Source of the DNA: Niabella agricola
GTDB lineage: Bacteria > Bacteroidota > Bacteroidia > Chitinophagales > Chitinophagaceae
Assembly: GCF_021538615.1 (NCBI RefSeq)
Contig: NZ_JAJHIZ010000003.1
Span: 4,216,001-4,280,000 of the forward strand
DNA: 64,000 bases
Direction of reading: 5' to 3'
Position numbers and translations under genes: made by a program. The first letter of the stretch is position 1. Every line of letters starts with the position of its first letter. Positions 41,130-50,769 of the stretch are shown one piece after another. The notes under the pieces were generated by a model. It was not told the origin of the DNA. It saw only the letters and a program-made list of their open reading frames with translations, and searched no databases.

Positions 41130-44100
41130 ATGAAAAAATTGCTCCTGCTGCCAGTAAGCTGGCTGCTGACCCTGGCTGCTACCGCCCAAACTACCTTTCC
41201 GGTCAACGGTGTTGCCGACCCCCGGTCTGGCTGCTACGCTTTTATCAATGCGACGATTGTGAAAGATCCCGCAACTACATTACAAAAGGCCACATTGCTT
41301 ATAAGGGAAGGGAAAGTGGTCAGCGTAGGCAACAGTGCTGTTCCGGCGGATGCGGTGATAATTGATTGTAAGGGCAAATTTATATACCCCTCGCTGATCG
41401 ATATCTATAGTGATTATGGTATATCCACGCCACAGCGTCAGTCGGATCCCTTTGATTACACGGCGCCCCAGCAGTTCAACAGTGCCACAAAAGGCGCCTA
41501 TAACTGGAACCAGGCTATAAGAAGCGAAGTAAATGCAGTCGACCTGTTCGGTACAGATGAGGCAAAGGCTCAGCCATTAAGGGAACTGGGATTTGGGACC
41601 GTGTTGTCGCATCAAAAAGACGGAATTGCAAGAGGAAGTGGTGTGGTGGCCACATTGTCGGCAAAAAAGGAAAACCTGACCATTTTAAAAGAAAGGGCCG
41701 CTGCGTTCTATTCATTTAACAAAGGTTCTTCCAAACAAAGCTATCCTTCCAGTACTATGGGGGCCGTGGCATTGCTACGGCAGAATTACCTGGATGCACA
41801 GTGGTATAAAACAAGACCCGGAAAAGAAGGCGTTAATAAAACGCTCGAAGCCTGGAATGAGCTTCAGACTCTTCCCCAGATCTTTGAAACAACGGATAAA
41901 TGGGCGGGTTTGCGGTCAGACCAGGTTGGAGACGAGTTCGGCGTACAGTATATTATAAAAGGAGGAGGGAATGAATACCAGCGCATCGGCGAAATTGCAG
42001 CTACCAAAGCGCCATATATCCTTCCGTTAAATTTCCCGGATGCCCAAAAGGTGGAGGATCCTTCAGATTCCCGGTTTATTGCATGGAAGGATCTGGCGCA
42101 CTGGGAGCTGGCGCCTACCAATCCGGCGGTTTTTGAAAGGCAAGGCATTCCTTTTGCGCTAACCGCTGCCGATCTGAAAGATCCGAAAACCTTCTGGCCG
42201 AATCTGCGGAAGGCAATCCTGGCGGGGCTTTCAGAAAAAGCAGCGCTGGAGGCGTTAACCATTACACCGGCGGCCTTTTTAAAGATAGGAGACAAAGTGG
42301 GCCGGTTGGAGCCGGGGCTCCTTGCAAATTTTTTGATCACCAATGGCAATCTTTTTGCAGAAAAAACCACCCTGTTGGAAAACTGGATCCAGGGAGAGCC
42401 TTATGATATCAATGCAAAAAGCAGCACGGAATTAAGAGGATTATATGCGTTAACCGTTACAGGCGTTGATGGCATTAAACAATATGAGCTGGAGGTAAAA
42501 AGCAATAGTCTGGCTACAGTTAAGGCAAATGAAGCCCTGACGACCAAATTCAGTTCGGATGGTAACCTCGTGTCGTTGAGCTTTTCTTTAAAACCCACCA
42601 CCAAAATCATAGGAACCGGACAAAAAGATTCTGTTTTTGAAAATAAACAGTCGGGGGCATTGGTCCGGTTAAGCGGCGTAAACTATGGCAGCAGCTGGCA
42701 GGGAGTGGGCGCCAATGAGAATGGAGCGCCGGTGAGCTGGGTGGCTACCCTTACAAAAGGAATAGCGGCAGCAAAAGATTCGGTGCACTCCACCTGGGAA
42801 AAACCCGGAGCCCGCGTCGTGTTTCCGTTCAGCAGTTACGGACGTACTGCCCTGCCGCAACAGGAAACGGTTCTGATAAAAAATGCAACAGTATGGACCA
42901 ATGAGGCCGGTGGCAAACAGGAGCAAACAGACGTACTGGTGAAAGGCGGCAGGATTGCACAGATTGGAAAGGGGCTTTCCATTGCCGGAGTGCGGGTGAT
43001 CGATGGAACCGGTAAACATCTCACGCCGGGAATCATTGATGAGCATTCGCATATTGCGGTGTTCTCAATAAATGAGGGCGCACAGTCTGTTACTTCGGAA
43101 GTAAGGATCGGTGACAACCTGAATCCCGATGATATTAATATCTACCGGCAGCTAAGTGGTGGGGTAACAACCTCACAGATCCTGCATGGGTCTGCCAATA
43201 CCATTGGCGGACAAAGCCAGCTGATTAAATTGCGCTGGGGCGCAGATGCCGAGGGACTCAAGTTTAAAGGCGCCGATTCATTTATAAAATTTGCATTGGG
43301 GGAAAATGTAAAACGCACTACAGTTACACAGGGAAACAACCGGTATCCGGATACCCGCATGGGCGTATACGAAGTGCTGAATGATGCCTTTCAGCGGGCA
43401 CGCGATTATGAAAAGGCGCTGAAATCAGGAGACAAAACTGTACGGCGCGACCTGGAACTGGATGCCCTGGTGGAAATCCTGAATAAGAAACGGTTCATCA
43501 CCTGCCATAGCTATGTGCAAAGTGAAATACTGGGCCTGATCCATATAGCCGAGAAATACGGTTTTAAGGTAAATACTTTCACGCATGTACTTGAAGGGTA
43601 TAAAGTGGCCGACCGCATCCGCCAGCATGGAGCAAGCGTGTCAACCTTTTCAGACTGGTGGGGCTATAAGAACGAAGTACAGGATGGTATTCCTTATAAT
43701 GCTGCGCTCATGCAGCAACTGGGACTGAATGTTTGCATCAACAGCGACGACGCCGAAATGGCGCGGCGGCTCAACCAGGAGGCTGCAAAAACGATTAAAT
43801 ATGGAGGCGTGTCCGAGGAAGACGCGCTAAAAATGGTGACCCTGAATCCTGCAAAAGCCCTGCACATTGATAACCGGGTGGGGAGTATTAAAGTAGGAAA
43901 AGACGCCGACCTGGTATTGTGGAGCGATCATCCGCTAAGCATTTATGCACGTGCATTGTATACATGGGTGGATGGCGCCATCTACTTTAACCGGGAGCAG
44001 GACCGGGAATCCCGGGTACAGGCGGCCGCCGAGCGGAACCGGTTGCTGCAAAAAATGCTCTCCGCTACAAAAAACGGAGCGCCCACAGTACCCGCCAAAG

Positions 44101-44180
44101 CTACCGCACAAGTGGTGCTGCATTGCGAAGCGCATGAACAAGCAGAAGGAATATTGGGCGTGGACGCCTTTGATCTTTAA
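41130..44180 (+). CDS. Secreted two-domain amidohydrolase
   Basis: 1016 residues from ATG 41130 (a TTG two codons upstream is ignored), with signal peptide LLLLPVSWLLTLAATAQ. It has two tandem amidohydrolase domains. The first (about 25-440) has the fold landmarks AVIIDCKGKFIYPSLIDIY-like but no HxH, so its metal site looks lost; it ends KVGRLEPGLLANFLITNG. The second (about 580-1000) has the intact DEHSHIAVF site (His639 and His641), ITCHSYVQ, FTHVLEGYKV and CINSDDAEM. The family covers dipeptidases and imidazolonepropionase-like enzymes acting on amide bonds in the periplasm. It is 18 bp upstream of a second amidohydrolase. Confidence 0.85.
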   Translation: MKKLLLLPVSWLLTLAATAQTTFPVNGVADPRSGCYAFINATIVKDPATTLQKATLLIREGKVVSVGNSAVPADAVIIDCKGKFIYPSLIDIYSDYGISTPQRQSDPFDYTAPQQFNSATKGAYNWNQAIRSEVNAVDLFGTDEAKAQPLRELGFGTVLSHQKDGIARGSGVVATLSAKKENLTILKERAAAFYSFNKGSSKQSYPSSTMGAVALLRQNYLDAQWYKTRPGKEGVNKTLEAWNELQTLPQIFETTDKWAGLRSDQVGDEFGVQYIIKGGGNEYQRIGEIAATKAPYILPLNFPDAQKVEDPSDSRFIAWKDLAHWELAPTNPAVFERQGIPFALTAADLKDPKTFWPNLRKAILAGLSEKAALEALTITPAAFLKIGDKVGRLEPGLLANFLITNGNLFAEKTTLLENWIQGEPYDINAKSSTELRGLYALTVTGVDGIKQYELEVKSNSLATVKANEALTTKFSSDGNLVSLSFSLKPTTKIIGTGQKDSVFENKQSGALVRLSGVNYGSSWQGVGANENGAPVSWVATLTKGIAAAKDSVHSTWEKPGARVVFPFSSYGRTALPQQETVLIKNATVWTNEAGGKQEQTDVLVKGGRIAQIGKGLSIAGVRVIDGTGKHLTPGIIDEHSHIAVFSINEGAQSVTSEVRIGDNLNPDDINIYRQLSGGVTTSQILHGSANTIGGQSQLIKLRWGADAEGLKFKGADSFIKFALGENVKRTTVTQGNNRYPDTRMGVYEVLNDAFQRARDYEKALKSGDKTVRRDLELDALVEILNKKRFITCHSYVQSEILGLIHIAEKYGFKVNTFTHVLEGYKVADRIRQHGASVSTFSDWWGYKNEVQDGIPYNAALMQQLGLNVCINSDDAEMARRLNQEAAKTIKYGGVSEEDALKMVTLNPAKALHIDNRVGSIKVGKDADLVLWSDHPLSIYARALYTWVDGAIYFNREQDRESRVQAAAERNRLLQKMLSATKNGAPTVPAKATAQVVLHCEAHEQAEGILGVDAFDL

Positions 44181-44198
44181 TTGTTAAAAAAATAGGTT

Positions 44199-45476
44199 AT
44201 GAAATTTTTGGCATACATTTTTTCATTGTTTTTAATAATCCCGGCAATCGCACAGGACAATATTTATCCGGCAAAAAAACAAACGGGAACGATTGTTATC
44301 AATAACGGAACCATTCATACCGGCTCCGGCCAGGTAATATCCCAGGGCGCAGTGGTTATAAAGGACGGGAAAATCCAGAAAGTAGGAGACCAGCCGGAAA
44401 ACATTGCCGGCGCTACGGTTATCGACGCAACGGGAAAGCATGTTTACCCCGGGTTGATACTGGCCAATACGGATCTTGGATTGCGTGAAATCCTCAGTGG
44501 TGTAAGAGGTAGTAACGATTTTTATGAGTTGGGCGACTATAACCCCGATGTGCGGTCCATAGTAGCCTACAATGCCGATTCAAAGATGATCAACACGCTC
44601 CGGTCTAACGGGATCCTGTTGGCAAATATAGTTCCCTCCGGACGGTTACTGACCGGAACATCATCCGTTGTGCAGCTTGATGCCTGGAGTTGGGAGGATG
44701 CCCTGTACACCGCCGACATCGGTATGTTTCTTAACCTGCCGGCATTGTTCCGCTCGCCGCGATCCACCGGCCCGGACCCGGTAAAAGAAGACCTGAAAAA
44801 GATCGAAACATTAAAAACTTTTTTCCGGGAAGCGAAAGCGTATTTAAAAGGAGCAGAAAAAGGAGTGACCAATCTCAAATTTGAAGCCATGCGGCCACTG
44901 TTTGAGCAAAAGCAAAAACTGTTTGTTAACGCCGATATCTCCAGGCAGATTCTAATGGCCATTGATCTTGCGAAAACCTTTGATATCCGTGTGGTAATTG
45001 TGGGCGGCAGTGAGAGTTACCTGTTGGCAGACCTGCTAAAGCAGCATCATATTCCGGTTATCCTAAACTCGATCCATGCCTTGCCAACAATGGAAGATGA
45101 CGATGTGGATCAGCCATTCAAGACACCTGCTATATTGCAGAAATCCGGAGTGCTTTTTGCGCTCAATGACGACGAAGGTTCGAGCCGGTACCGCAACCTG
45201 GCATTCTTTGCCGGTACTGCCAGCGCATACGGGCTGACTAAAGAAGAGGCTTTGCAGGCCGTTACGCTGAATGCAGCGCGCATCCTGGGAATTGACAACC
45301 AGACCGGCTCGCTGGAGGCGGGCAAGGATGCCAATATCGTCATTGCTGCCGGCGATATCCTCGATATGAAAAACAGCGTGGTAACCGATGCGCTGATCCA
45401 GGGGCGGAGGATCGATCTGAATAACAAACATAAACAACTGTACGAACGGTATCGGCATAAATACCAGTTGCAATAA
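44199..45476 (+). CDS. Secreted amidohydrolase-like protein without the HxH motif
   Basis: 425 residues with signal peptide KFLAYIFSLFLIIPAIAQ. The N-terminal beta-sandwich start IVINNGTIHTGSGQV and the ending SLEAGKDANIVIAAGD fit an amidohydrolase of the imidazolonepropionase-like group, but where enzymes have HxH it reads HVYPGLILANTDLGL, so the metal ligands are missing. An Asp remains in FALNDDEGS. It is probably a partner or non-catalytic paralog of the upstream two-domain protein; both are secreted and share an operon. Confidence 0.78.
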   Translation: MKFLAYIFSLFLIIPAIAQDNIYPAKKQTGTIVINNGTIHTGSGQVISQGAVVIKDGKIQKVGDQPENIAGATVIDATGKHVYPGLILANTDLGLREILSGVRGSNDFYELGDYNPDVRSIVAYNADSKMINTLRSNGILLANIVPSGRLLTGTSSVVQLDAWSWEDALYTADIGMFLNLPALFRSPRSTGPDPVKEDLKKIETLKTFFREAKAYLKGAEKGVTNLKFEAMRPLFEQKQKLFVNADISRQILMAIDLAKTFDIRVVIVGGSESYLLADLLKQHHIPVILNSIHALPTMEDDDVDQPFKTPAILQKSGVLFALNDDEGSSRYRNLAFFAGTASAYGLTKEEALQAVTLNAARILGIDNQTGSLEAGKDANIVIAAGDILDMKNSVVTDALIQGRRIDLNNKHKQLYERYRHKYQLQ

Positions 45477-45824
45477 TCCATTGTTTCGAAAGCGCAATGC
45501 ATTAACAGGGACCGGGTGACACCGTTCTTCGCCGCTTCGTGTGGTTATGGGAATAATAAGGAATGCAATTGATGTTGCCGGCAGGGCGTTTTGTGGTATC
45601 AAAACTCCGGTAGCCGGCGCCGTTTTCCCCGGTTTTCAGCTGCCGTTTCGAAATTCCCGGAACCGGCAATATGCATGATCTCCAAACACCGGAGTGAAGG
45701 TATGCAGATTTGTAATTCAATTAAATAACACCAAATATACTTTTATGGCCAAGCTGTTATTGGCTTTAAATAACTGATACTTACGACTTGATGTGAGTTA
45801 ATTTTTCGCCCGATTTTCAGAAAA
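45477..45824. other. Non-coding stretch before the efflux regulator
   Basis: About 350 bp with no convincing gene between the amidohydrolase pair and the TetR operators. No terminator with a clear T-run was found after the amidohydrolase gene. Confidence 0.5.
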
Positions 45825-45868
45825 TTAAACAAGTGTTTGAATTTTTAAACAACTGTTTAATATCTTTG
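45825..45868 (+). promoter_or_regulatory. Promoter with two operator palindromes for the efflux operon
   Basis: TATCTTTG (45861-45868) is a -7 match and TTTG (45836-45839) a -33 match with 21-bp spacing. Two similar palindromes lie over them: TTAAACAAGTGTTTGA (45825-45840) and TTAAACAACTGTTTAA (45845-45860), centred 20 bp apart. The second is perfect. Bound dimers would cover both promoter elements, so autorepression by the adjacent TetR protein is the simplest reading. Confidence 0.75.
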
Positions 45869-45886
45869 TAGTGGAATTTTTTAAAA

Positions 45887-46525
45887 GTGTCAGCAACATT
45901 TACACAAAAGCAACTGGAAATTATGGAGGCGGCGGTACAGCTCTTTGCCGGCAAAGGGTTCGATAATACCTCCGTTCGTGACATTGCAAAGGCTGCCGAT
46001 GTAAATGTGGCCATGATCTCTTATTATTTTGGTTCGAAGGAAAAACTGCTGGAGGCCATATTTATAAAATATGTAACCACCATGCGGGGCAAACTGGAGG
46101 AGATTGTTTTTGCCCACGACGTAACGCCGGCCGAAAAGATCGACCGGATCATTGAAACGTATATCGATACCATTGCCGCCAACCGCCATTTCCATTTACT
46201 GATGGTTCGGGAGCAGGGGGTGATGAAGAACAAGGTAATGTACGACGGTGTAAAAAGCCTGAAGCTGAAAAATACTTCGCTGATCAAAAGTGCCATAAAA
46301 GCAGGCGCGAAGGCCGGGATCTTTAAAAAGAATGTAGACATCACCATCCTGGCATTAACAGTATTCGGTACCATCAACCAGGCCTTTAACACGCAGCGCT
46401 TCTTGTGTGAACAATATCGCATCGATCCGGATAATGAAGCCGAATTTTTGAAAGTGATCATTCCCCGGCTGAAAGTGCACCTTAAAGCGGTTGTTAGAAG
46501 TTACCTGCTGGTGGCTGATAAATAA
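45887..46525 (+). CDS. TetR/AcrR family transcriptional regulator
   Basis: 212 residues, start GTG 45887. The N-terminal helix-turn-helix is clear: QKQLEIMEAAVQLFAGKGFD, then TSVRDIAKAADVNVAMISYY and FGSKEKLLEAIF. The C-terminal ligand domain is helical with no recognisable ligand. The gene is first in an operon with a TolC-like channel, a HlyD-like membrane fusion protein and an MFS exporter, so it probably responds to a drug or bile-like compound pumped by that system. Two palindromes cover its promoter. The GTG start leaves a short 5' leader. Confidence 0.9.
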   Translation: MSATFTQKQLEIMEAAVQLFAGKGFDNTSVRDIAKAADVNVAMISYYFGSKEKLLEAIFIKYVTTMRGKLEEIVFAHDVTPAEKIDRIIETYIDTIAANRHFHLLMVREQGVMKNKVMYDGVKSLKLKNTSLIKSAIKAGAKAGIFKKNVDITILALTVFGTINQAFNTQRFLCEQYRIDPDNEAEFLKVIIPRLKVHLKAVVRSYLLVADK

Positions 46526-46563
46526 TTTGAAGAACGTATCATTTGTAAAAGCTCAATTTGTAT

Positions 46564-47898
46564 ATGAATAAAAGAATAACAGCCATTGCAGCCTTTTTGG
46601 CGTTTATGGTGTTGGGCAATCAGCTTGCTGCCCAGGAAGTGAAACGGCTTACACTTAAGGAGGCGGTGGAGCTCGGATTGCAGAGCAGCAAGCATTTAAA
46701 GATCGATCGGGCAAAAATTCTGGAGGCAACGGCAGCGCTGGAAGAAGCAAAAGACCGTCAGTTGCCCGACTTTAAAATAAGTGGGTCGTACCTGCGTTTA
46801 ACAACGGCTCATATTGATTTGAAGACTGCGCAAAAACAAGATGCTTCATCCGGAAGTGGTTCCGGTGGTGATGTTCCAAAAATTTCGCAGGCAATGTATG
46901 GCATGGCCAGTTTGTCGCTGCCACTGTATGCAGGAGGTAAGATCAAATATGGCATCCAGTCTGCCAAATACCTGCTGGAAGCAGAAAAGTTGAGTGCCGG
47001 CAACGATCAGAACGCTATTGTGTATAATCTTATTGAAGCCTATACCAACCTTTTTAAAGCGGCACAAGTAATCGACGTGATCAAAGAAAACCTGGTGGCC
47101 TCCCAGAGCCGCGACTCTAACTTCATACGGCTGGAGAATAACGGATTGATGGCTCGTAACGACCGGTTAAAAGCGCAGCTGCAAACTTCTGATATTGAAT
47201 TACGTTTGCTGGAAGCTCAAAGTAATTATAATATCGCCAATGTCAATATGGACCTGTTGCTGGGGTTACCCGAAAATACGCTGATTGAAGTTGATCCGGC
47301 GTTTATTAATGAGGTGCAGGAAGCACGTTCGTATACCTATTATGAGGAGCAGGCTATGGAGAACCGGAAGGATATAAAAGCCCTGGGCTATCAGCAAAAG
47401 GCCGCAGACCTGGGCATCAAAGCAGCAAAAGCGAATTACCTGCCTTCGCTGGCACTGACAGGTGGCTATGTTGCGGTAAATGTTCCTAAATTCCTGACGG
47501 TGACCAATGCCGTAAACGGAGGAGTCGGTGTGCAGTACAATTTGTCCAGCCTTTGGAAGACCGGTGCTTCCATCAAAAAAGCAAAAGCACAGGCTCAGCA
47601 ATTGGCTGCTTCCCAGGAAATGCTTTCTGATAATATCCGGCTGCAGATCAACAGGGATTATCAGAATGCACTGCTGGCAAAGAAAAAGATCGAAGTGCAT
47701 GATAAATCCCTTATACAGGCGGAAGAGAATTACCGAATCACCAAAAATAAATATGACAATAGCCTGGTTACCATTACCGACCTGCTGGATGCTAACGTGG
47801 CACTGTTATCTTCAAAGATCAATGTATTAAATGCAAAGGCCGATGCTGCCCTGGCCTATCAGAAATTGCTGGAAAGCTCGGGGGCATTCGCTCAGTAA
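46564..47898 (+). CDS. TolC family outer membrane efflux protein
   Basis: 444 residues from ATG 46564 (a TTG two codons earlier is ignored). Signal peptide RITAIAAFLAFMVLGNQLAAQ. TolC-like internal repeats are visible: RLTLKEAVELGLQSSKHLKI and a second long coiled-coil half near YRITKNKYDNSLVTITDLLD, which matches the usual start of the second repeat's helices. It would form the outer-membrane channel for the downstream fusion protein and MFS pump. It is 38 bp after the regulator stop. Confidence 0.9.
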   Translation: MNKRITAIAAFLAFMVLGNQLAAQEVKRLTLKEAVELGLQSSKHLKIDRAKILEATAALEEAKDRQLPDFKISGSYLRLTTAHIDLKTAQKQDASSGSGSGGDVPKISQAMYGMASLSLPLYAGGKIKYGIQSAKYLLEAEKLSAGNDQNAIVYNLIEAYTNLFKAAQVIDVIKENLVASQSRDSNFIRLENNGLMARNDRLKAQLQTSDIELRLLEAQSNYNIANVNMDLLLGLPENTLIEVDPAFINEVQEARSYTYYEEQAMENRKDIKALGYQQKAADLGIKAAKANYLPSLALTGGYVAVNVPKFLTVTNAVNGGVGVQYNLSSLWKTGASIKKAKAQAQQLAASQEMLSDNIRLQINRDYQNALLAKKKIEVHDKSLIQAEENYRITKNKYDNSLVTITDLLDANVALLSSKINVLNAKADAALAYQKLLESSGAFAQ

Positions 47899-47932
47899 CT
47901 ATATTAAAAAGCTTATTATAAATCGTTATACC

Positions 47933-49048
47933 ATGGCAAACGGACAAGTTCAGGACCAACCAAACGAAACCAATCAAAAGAAAAAAAGAAGCCCTGTATT
48001 CTTTATCATACTTGCAGTACTGGTACTGGTCGGTGGTTATTTTGGAATCAAATCGTATATCTACAGCAAACATCATGAGGATACAGACGACGCCCAGGTG
48101 GCAGCCAATGTGAATCCCGTTATTTCCAAGATCTCCGGGTATATAGCTGAAGTGAGGGTAAAGGATAACCAGTTTGTACACAAAGGCGATACGCTGGTGA
48201 TGTTGGATACAAGAGACCTGAAGATGGCGCTGGAGCAGGCTGAAGCAGCCCTGGCCACGGCACGAAGCAATGTGGAAGCGGCCCGGGCAGGCACAGAGGC
48301 GGCTCATAAAAGTATCAGCACGGCCAACGCTGCTGTTGCCACCGCAGATGCGCAGATCGAAGCAGCGAAAGTAAATGTATGGCGTACAACGGAAGATCTG
48401 AAACGTTATGAAAACCTGATAAAAGATCATTCCATTACCCAGCAGCAGTATGAACAGGCGCTTGCGGCCAAACAAACAGCCGACCGGCAGCTTGCTATCC
48501 TGAAGGAACAACGGGGACAGGCGACGGCGCAAACCGGGGCTGTTAGTTTTCAAACAAAAGCTACCTCCAAGGAAATAGGCGTTACATCGGCAACCGCACA
48601 TCAGCGGGAAGTGGATGTGGAAAATGCAAAACTCAACCTCAGCTATGCGGCAATCGTGGCTCATGAAGATGGGGTGGTTTCCAAGGTTCCGGTACAAATC
48701 GGACAGTTCATCCAGGCCGGTGCGCAACTCTTCAGCATTATTCTGGATAATGATAAATGGGTAGTAGCAAATTTTAAAGAAACCCAGTTGTCGAGGATGG
48801 TAACCGGGCAAAAAGTGGAAATTAGCGTCGACGCATTTCCGAAGCATCCCTTTGAAGGAGTGGTAGGATCATTTGCCCCGGCTACAGGATCGGTATCTGC
48901 ATTGTTACCTGCAGACAATGCCAGCGGCAACTTTGTAAAAGTGGTGCAGCGGGTTCCGGTAAGAATAGAATTCGTAAATAAAAATGACTCCCTGATTCAA
49001 AAACTTCGTGCCGGTATGAACGTGCTGGTAGATGTTCATCTTAATTAG
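47933..49048 (+). CDS. HlyD/EmrA family membrane fusion protein
   Basis: 371 residues from ATG 47933 (a longer in-frame start overlaps the TolC gene and is rejected). A short cytoplasmic N-terminus and one membrane helix (PVFFIILAVLVLVGGYFGIK) are followed by a biotinyl-lipoyl-like hybrid (ISGYIAEVRVKDNQFVHKGD), a long alpha-helical hairpin rich in Ala and Gln (about residues 100-220), and the beta-barrel part (VPVQIGQFIQAGAQLFSI). It joins the MFS exporter in the inner membrane to TolC, as EmrA does. It is 34 bp after the TolC gene. Confidence 0.9.
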   Translation: MANGQVQDQPNETNQKKKRSPVFFIILAVLVLVGGYFGIKSYIYSKHHEDTDDAQVAANVNPVISKISGYIAEVRVKDNQFVHKGDTLVMLDTRDLKMALEQAEAALATARSNVEAARAGTEAAHKSISTANAAVATADAQIEAAKVNVWRTTEDLKRYENLIKDHSITQQQYEQALAAKQTADRQLAILKEQRGQATAQTGAVSFQTKATSKEIGVTSATAHQREVDVENAKLNLSYAAIVAHEDGVVSKVPVQIGQFIQAGAQLFSIILDNDKWVVANFKETQLSRMVTGQKVEISVDAFPKHPFEGVVGSFAPATGSVSALLPADNASGNFVKVVQRVPVRIEFVNKNDSLIQKLRAGMNVLVDVHLN

Positions 49049-49160
49049 TGAGCAGTGAATGGTGAATAGTTAATGGTGAATAGGTTCTTGTTATACGCGC
49101 ATTTCTTTCTGCCCACATTTCGCATCTCGCCATTGACAATTGACTATTCATACCAGACCA
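49049..49160. repeat. Inverted GTGAATAG-type element after the fusion-protein gene
   Basis: Directly after the stop codon lies TGAATGGTGAATAGTTAATG (49057-49076) and, about 65 bp downstream, its imperfect inverse (CCATTGACAATTGACTATTC at 49130-49149). The element is dense in stop codons in all frames. Similar strings follow the stop codons at 12121 and 13422. Confidence 0.5.
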
Positions 49161-49185
49161 TACACAATAAACAGATATTGAAAAT

Positions 49186-50769
49186 ATGCAACAGGACTCC
49201 CTTGTAGAATATGGTGCGCGGCGTGTAATTGTTACCGTTACTGCGATCATTTGTGCGTTGCTCGAGATTGTAGACAGTACCATTGTGAATGTGGCGTTGA
49301 ACGATATGAAGGGAAACCTTGGTGCCACTTTGTCTGAAGTAGGCTGGGTGATTACAGCTTACGCCATCGGCAACGTAATCATTGTTCCTATGACGAGCTG
49401 GCTTTCGCAGCAATTTGGCCGGAGAAATTATTTTGCCGTATCGATTGTATTGTTTACGATTTGTTCCTTTTTGTGTGGCAATGCCTCCAACATCTGGGAA
49501 CTGGTAGCATTCCGTTTCCTGCAGGGAGTAGGCGGCGGTGCCCTGCTGGTAACATCCCAAACGATCATTACCGAATCCTATCCCGTAGAAAAGCGAGGGA
49601 TGGCTCAGGCGATCTATGGGTTGGGCGTAATTGCCGGTCCAACACTGGGACCTCCACTTGGGGGCTATATCGTAGATAACTTCAGCTGGCCGTATATCTT
49701 TTATATCAACATCCCCCTGGGCATTATTGCCACGTTGCTGACCCTGCAATTTGTGCGCAGCCCAAGATATGCAGAAAAAAAAGCCGCGCATGAAATTGAC
49801 TGGCTGGGCATCTTTCTGTTAAGTGCAACTGTCGGATCCCTGCAATATATCCTGGAACGGGGTCATGAGGATGACTGGTTTTCCAGTAAGATCATAGTAG
49901 TGCTGACCATCACGGCAGTTTTGGGATTGTTCTTTTTTATCTGGCGTGAATTAACGTATAAGAACCCGATTGTAGAGCTACGGGTATTGAAGAACGGGAA
50001 TCTCAGGATCGGTACAGTAATGTCCTTTATACTGGGTTTCGGTCTGTATGGGTCCACCTTTATTGTTCCGCTGTACACCCAAAGCATCTTAGGGTGGACG
50101 GCGCTTCAGTCGGGGATGTTGATGATACCGGCTACGCTGGCCACCGCCTTCATGATGCCCTTTATCGGACGGATGATTGCAAAGGGCGTTCCACAGCAAT
50201 ACCTTGTAGCTACTGGGTTATTCCTCTTCTTTGTGTATAGCTTCTGGGGCTATAAGATCATTACGCCGGACACAGGGAAGGATGCGTTTTTCTGGATGCT
50301 GATTGTTCGGGGGGTAGGGTTGGGATTGTTGTTTATACCCATTACCACATTGGCATTGTCGACCCTTAAAGGGCAGGAGATTGGCCAGGGTGCTGCCTTT
50401 ACGGGGATGATGCGCCAGTTGGGAGGGTCTTTCGGAGTAGCCGCCATCACTACATTTATTGCAAACCGGAACATGCTTTACCGCAATGACCTGGTATCGA
50501 AGCTGGATGTAAACGATCTTAATGTACAGCAACGTGTGAGCGCCCTGCAACATAACTTTACCGCTAAAGGCATGACGCCGGATGCGGCCCTGGCGTCGGC
50601 GCATAAGATCCTCGATTTTACCGTAACCAAACAGGCTACTGTACTTTCCTATATGGATGTATTTCTTTACCTGGGATTAATGTTCCTGATCTGTATCCCC
50701 TTTATCTTGTTTATTAAAAAGAAAAGGGGGAAGCAGGAGAAAATGGATATGGGTGAAATGATGCATTAA
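49186..50769 (+). CDS. DHA2-family MFS multidrug exporter (EmrB-like)
   Basis: 527 residues, 14 membrane helices. The DHA2 motifs are visible: LEIVDSTIVNVALNDM (motif D1 in helix 1), SWLSQQFGRRNYFAVS (motif A) and GPTLGPPLGGYIVDNFSW (motif C, antiporter). It exports hydrophobic compounds using the proton gradient and works with the EmrA-like fusion protein and TolC channel encoded just upstream. ATG at 49186. No terminator with a clear T-run was identified after it. Confidence 0.92.
   Translation: MQQDSLVEYGARRVIVTVTAIICALLEIVDSTIVNVALNDMKGNLGATLSEVGWVITAYAIGNVIIVPMTSWLSQQFGRRNYFAVSIVLFTICSFLCGNASNIWELVAFRFLQGVGGGALLVTSQTIITESYPVEKRGMAQAIYGLGVIAGPTLGPPLGGYIVDNFSWPYIFYINIPLGIIATLLTLQFVRSPRYAEKKAAHEIDWLGIFLLSATVGSLQYILERGHEDDWFSSKIIVVLTITAVLGLFFFIWRELTYKNPIVELRVLKNGNLRIGTVMSFILGFGLYGSTFIVPLYTQSILGWTALQSGMLMIPATLATAFMMPFIGRMIAKGVPQQYLVATGLFLFFVYSFWGYKIITPDTGKDAFFWMLIVRGVGLGLLFIPITTLALSTLKGQEIGQGAAFTGMMRQLGGSFGVAAITTFIANRNMLYRNDLVSKLDVNDLNVQQRVSALQHNFTAKGMTPDAALASAHKILDFTVTKQATVLSYMDVFLYLGLMFLICIPFILFIKKKRGKQEKMDMGEMMH

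Noticed and set aside
47831-47932. Longer N-terminus for the HlyD-like protein
   Set aside because: It overlaps the TolC gene in another frame and adds no domain; ATG 47933 fits the family.
49049-49160. Small gene between the fusion protein and the MFS exporter
   Set aside because: The stretch is dense with stop codons in all frames and looks like an inverted repeat.
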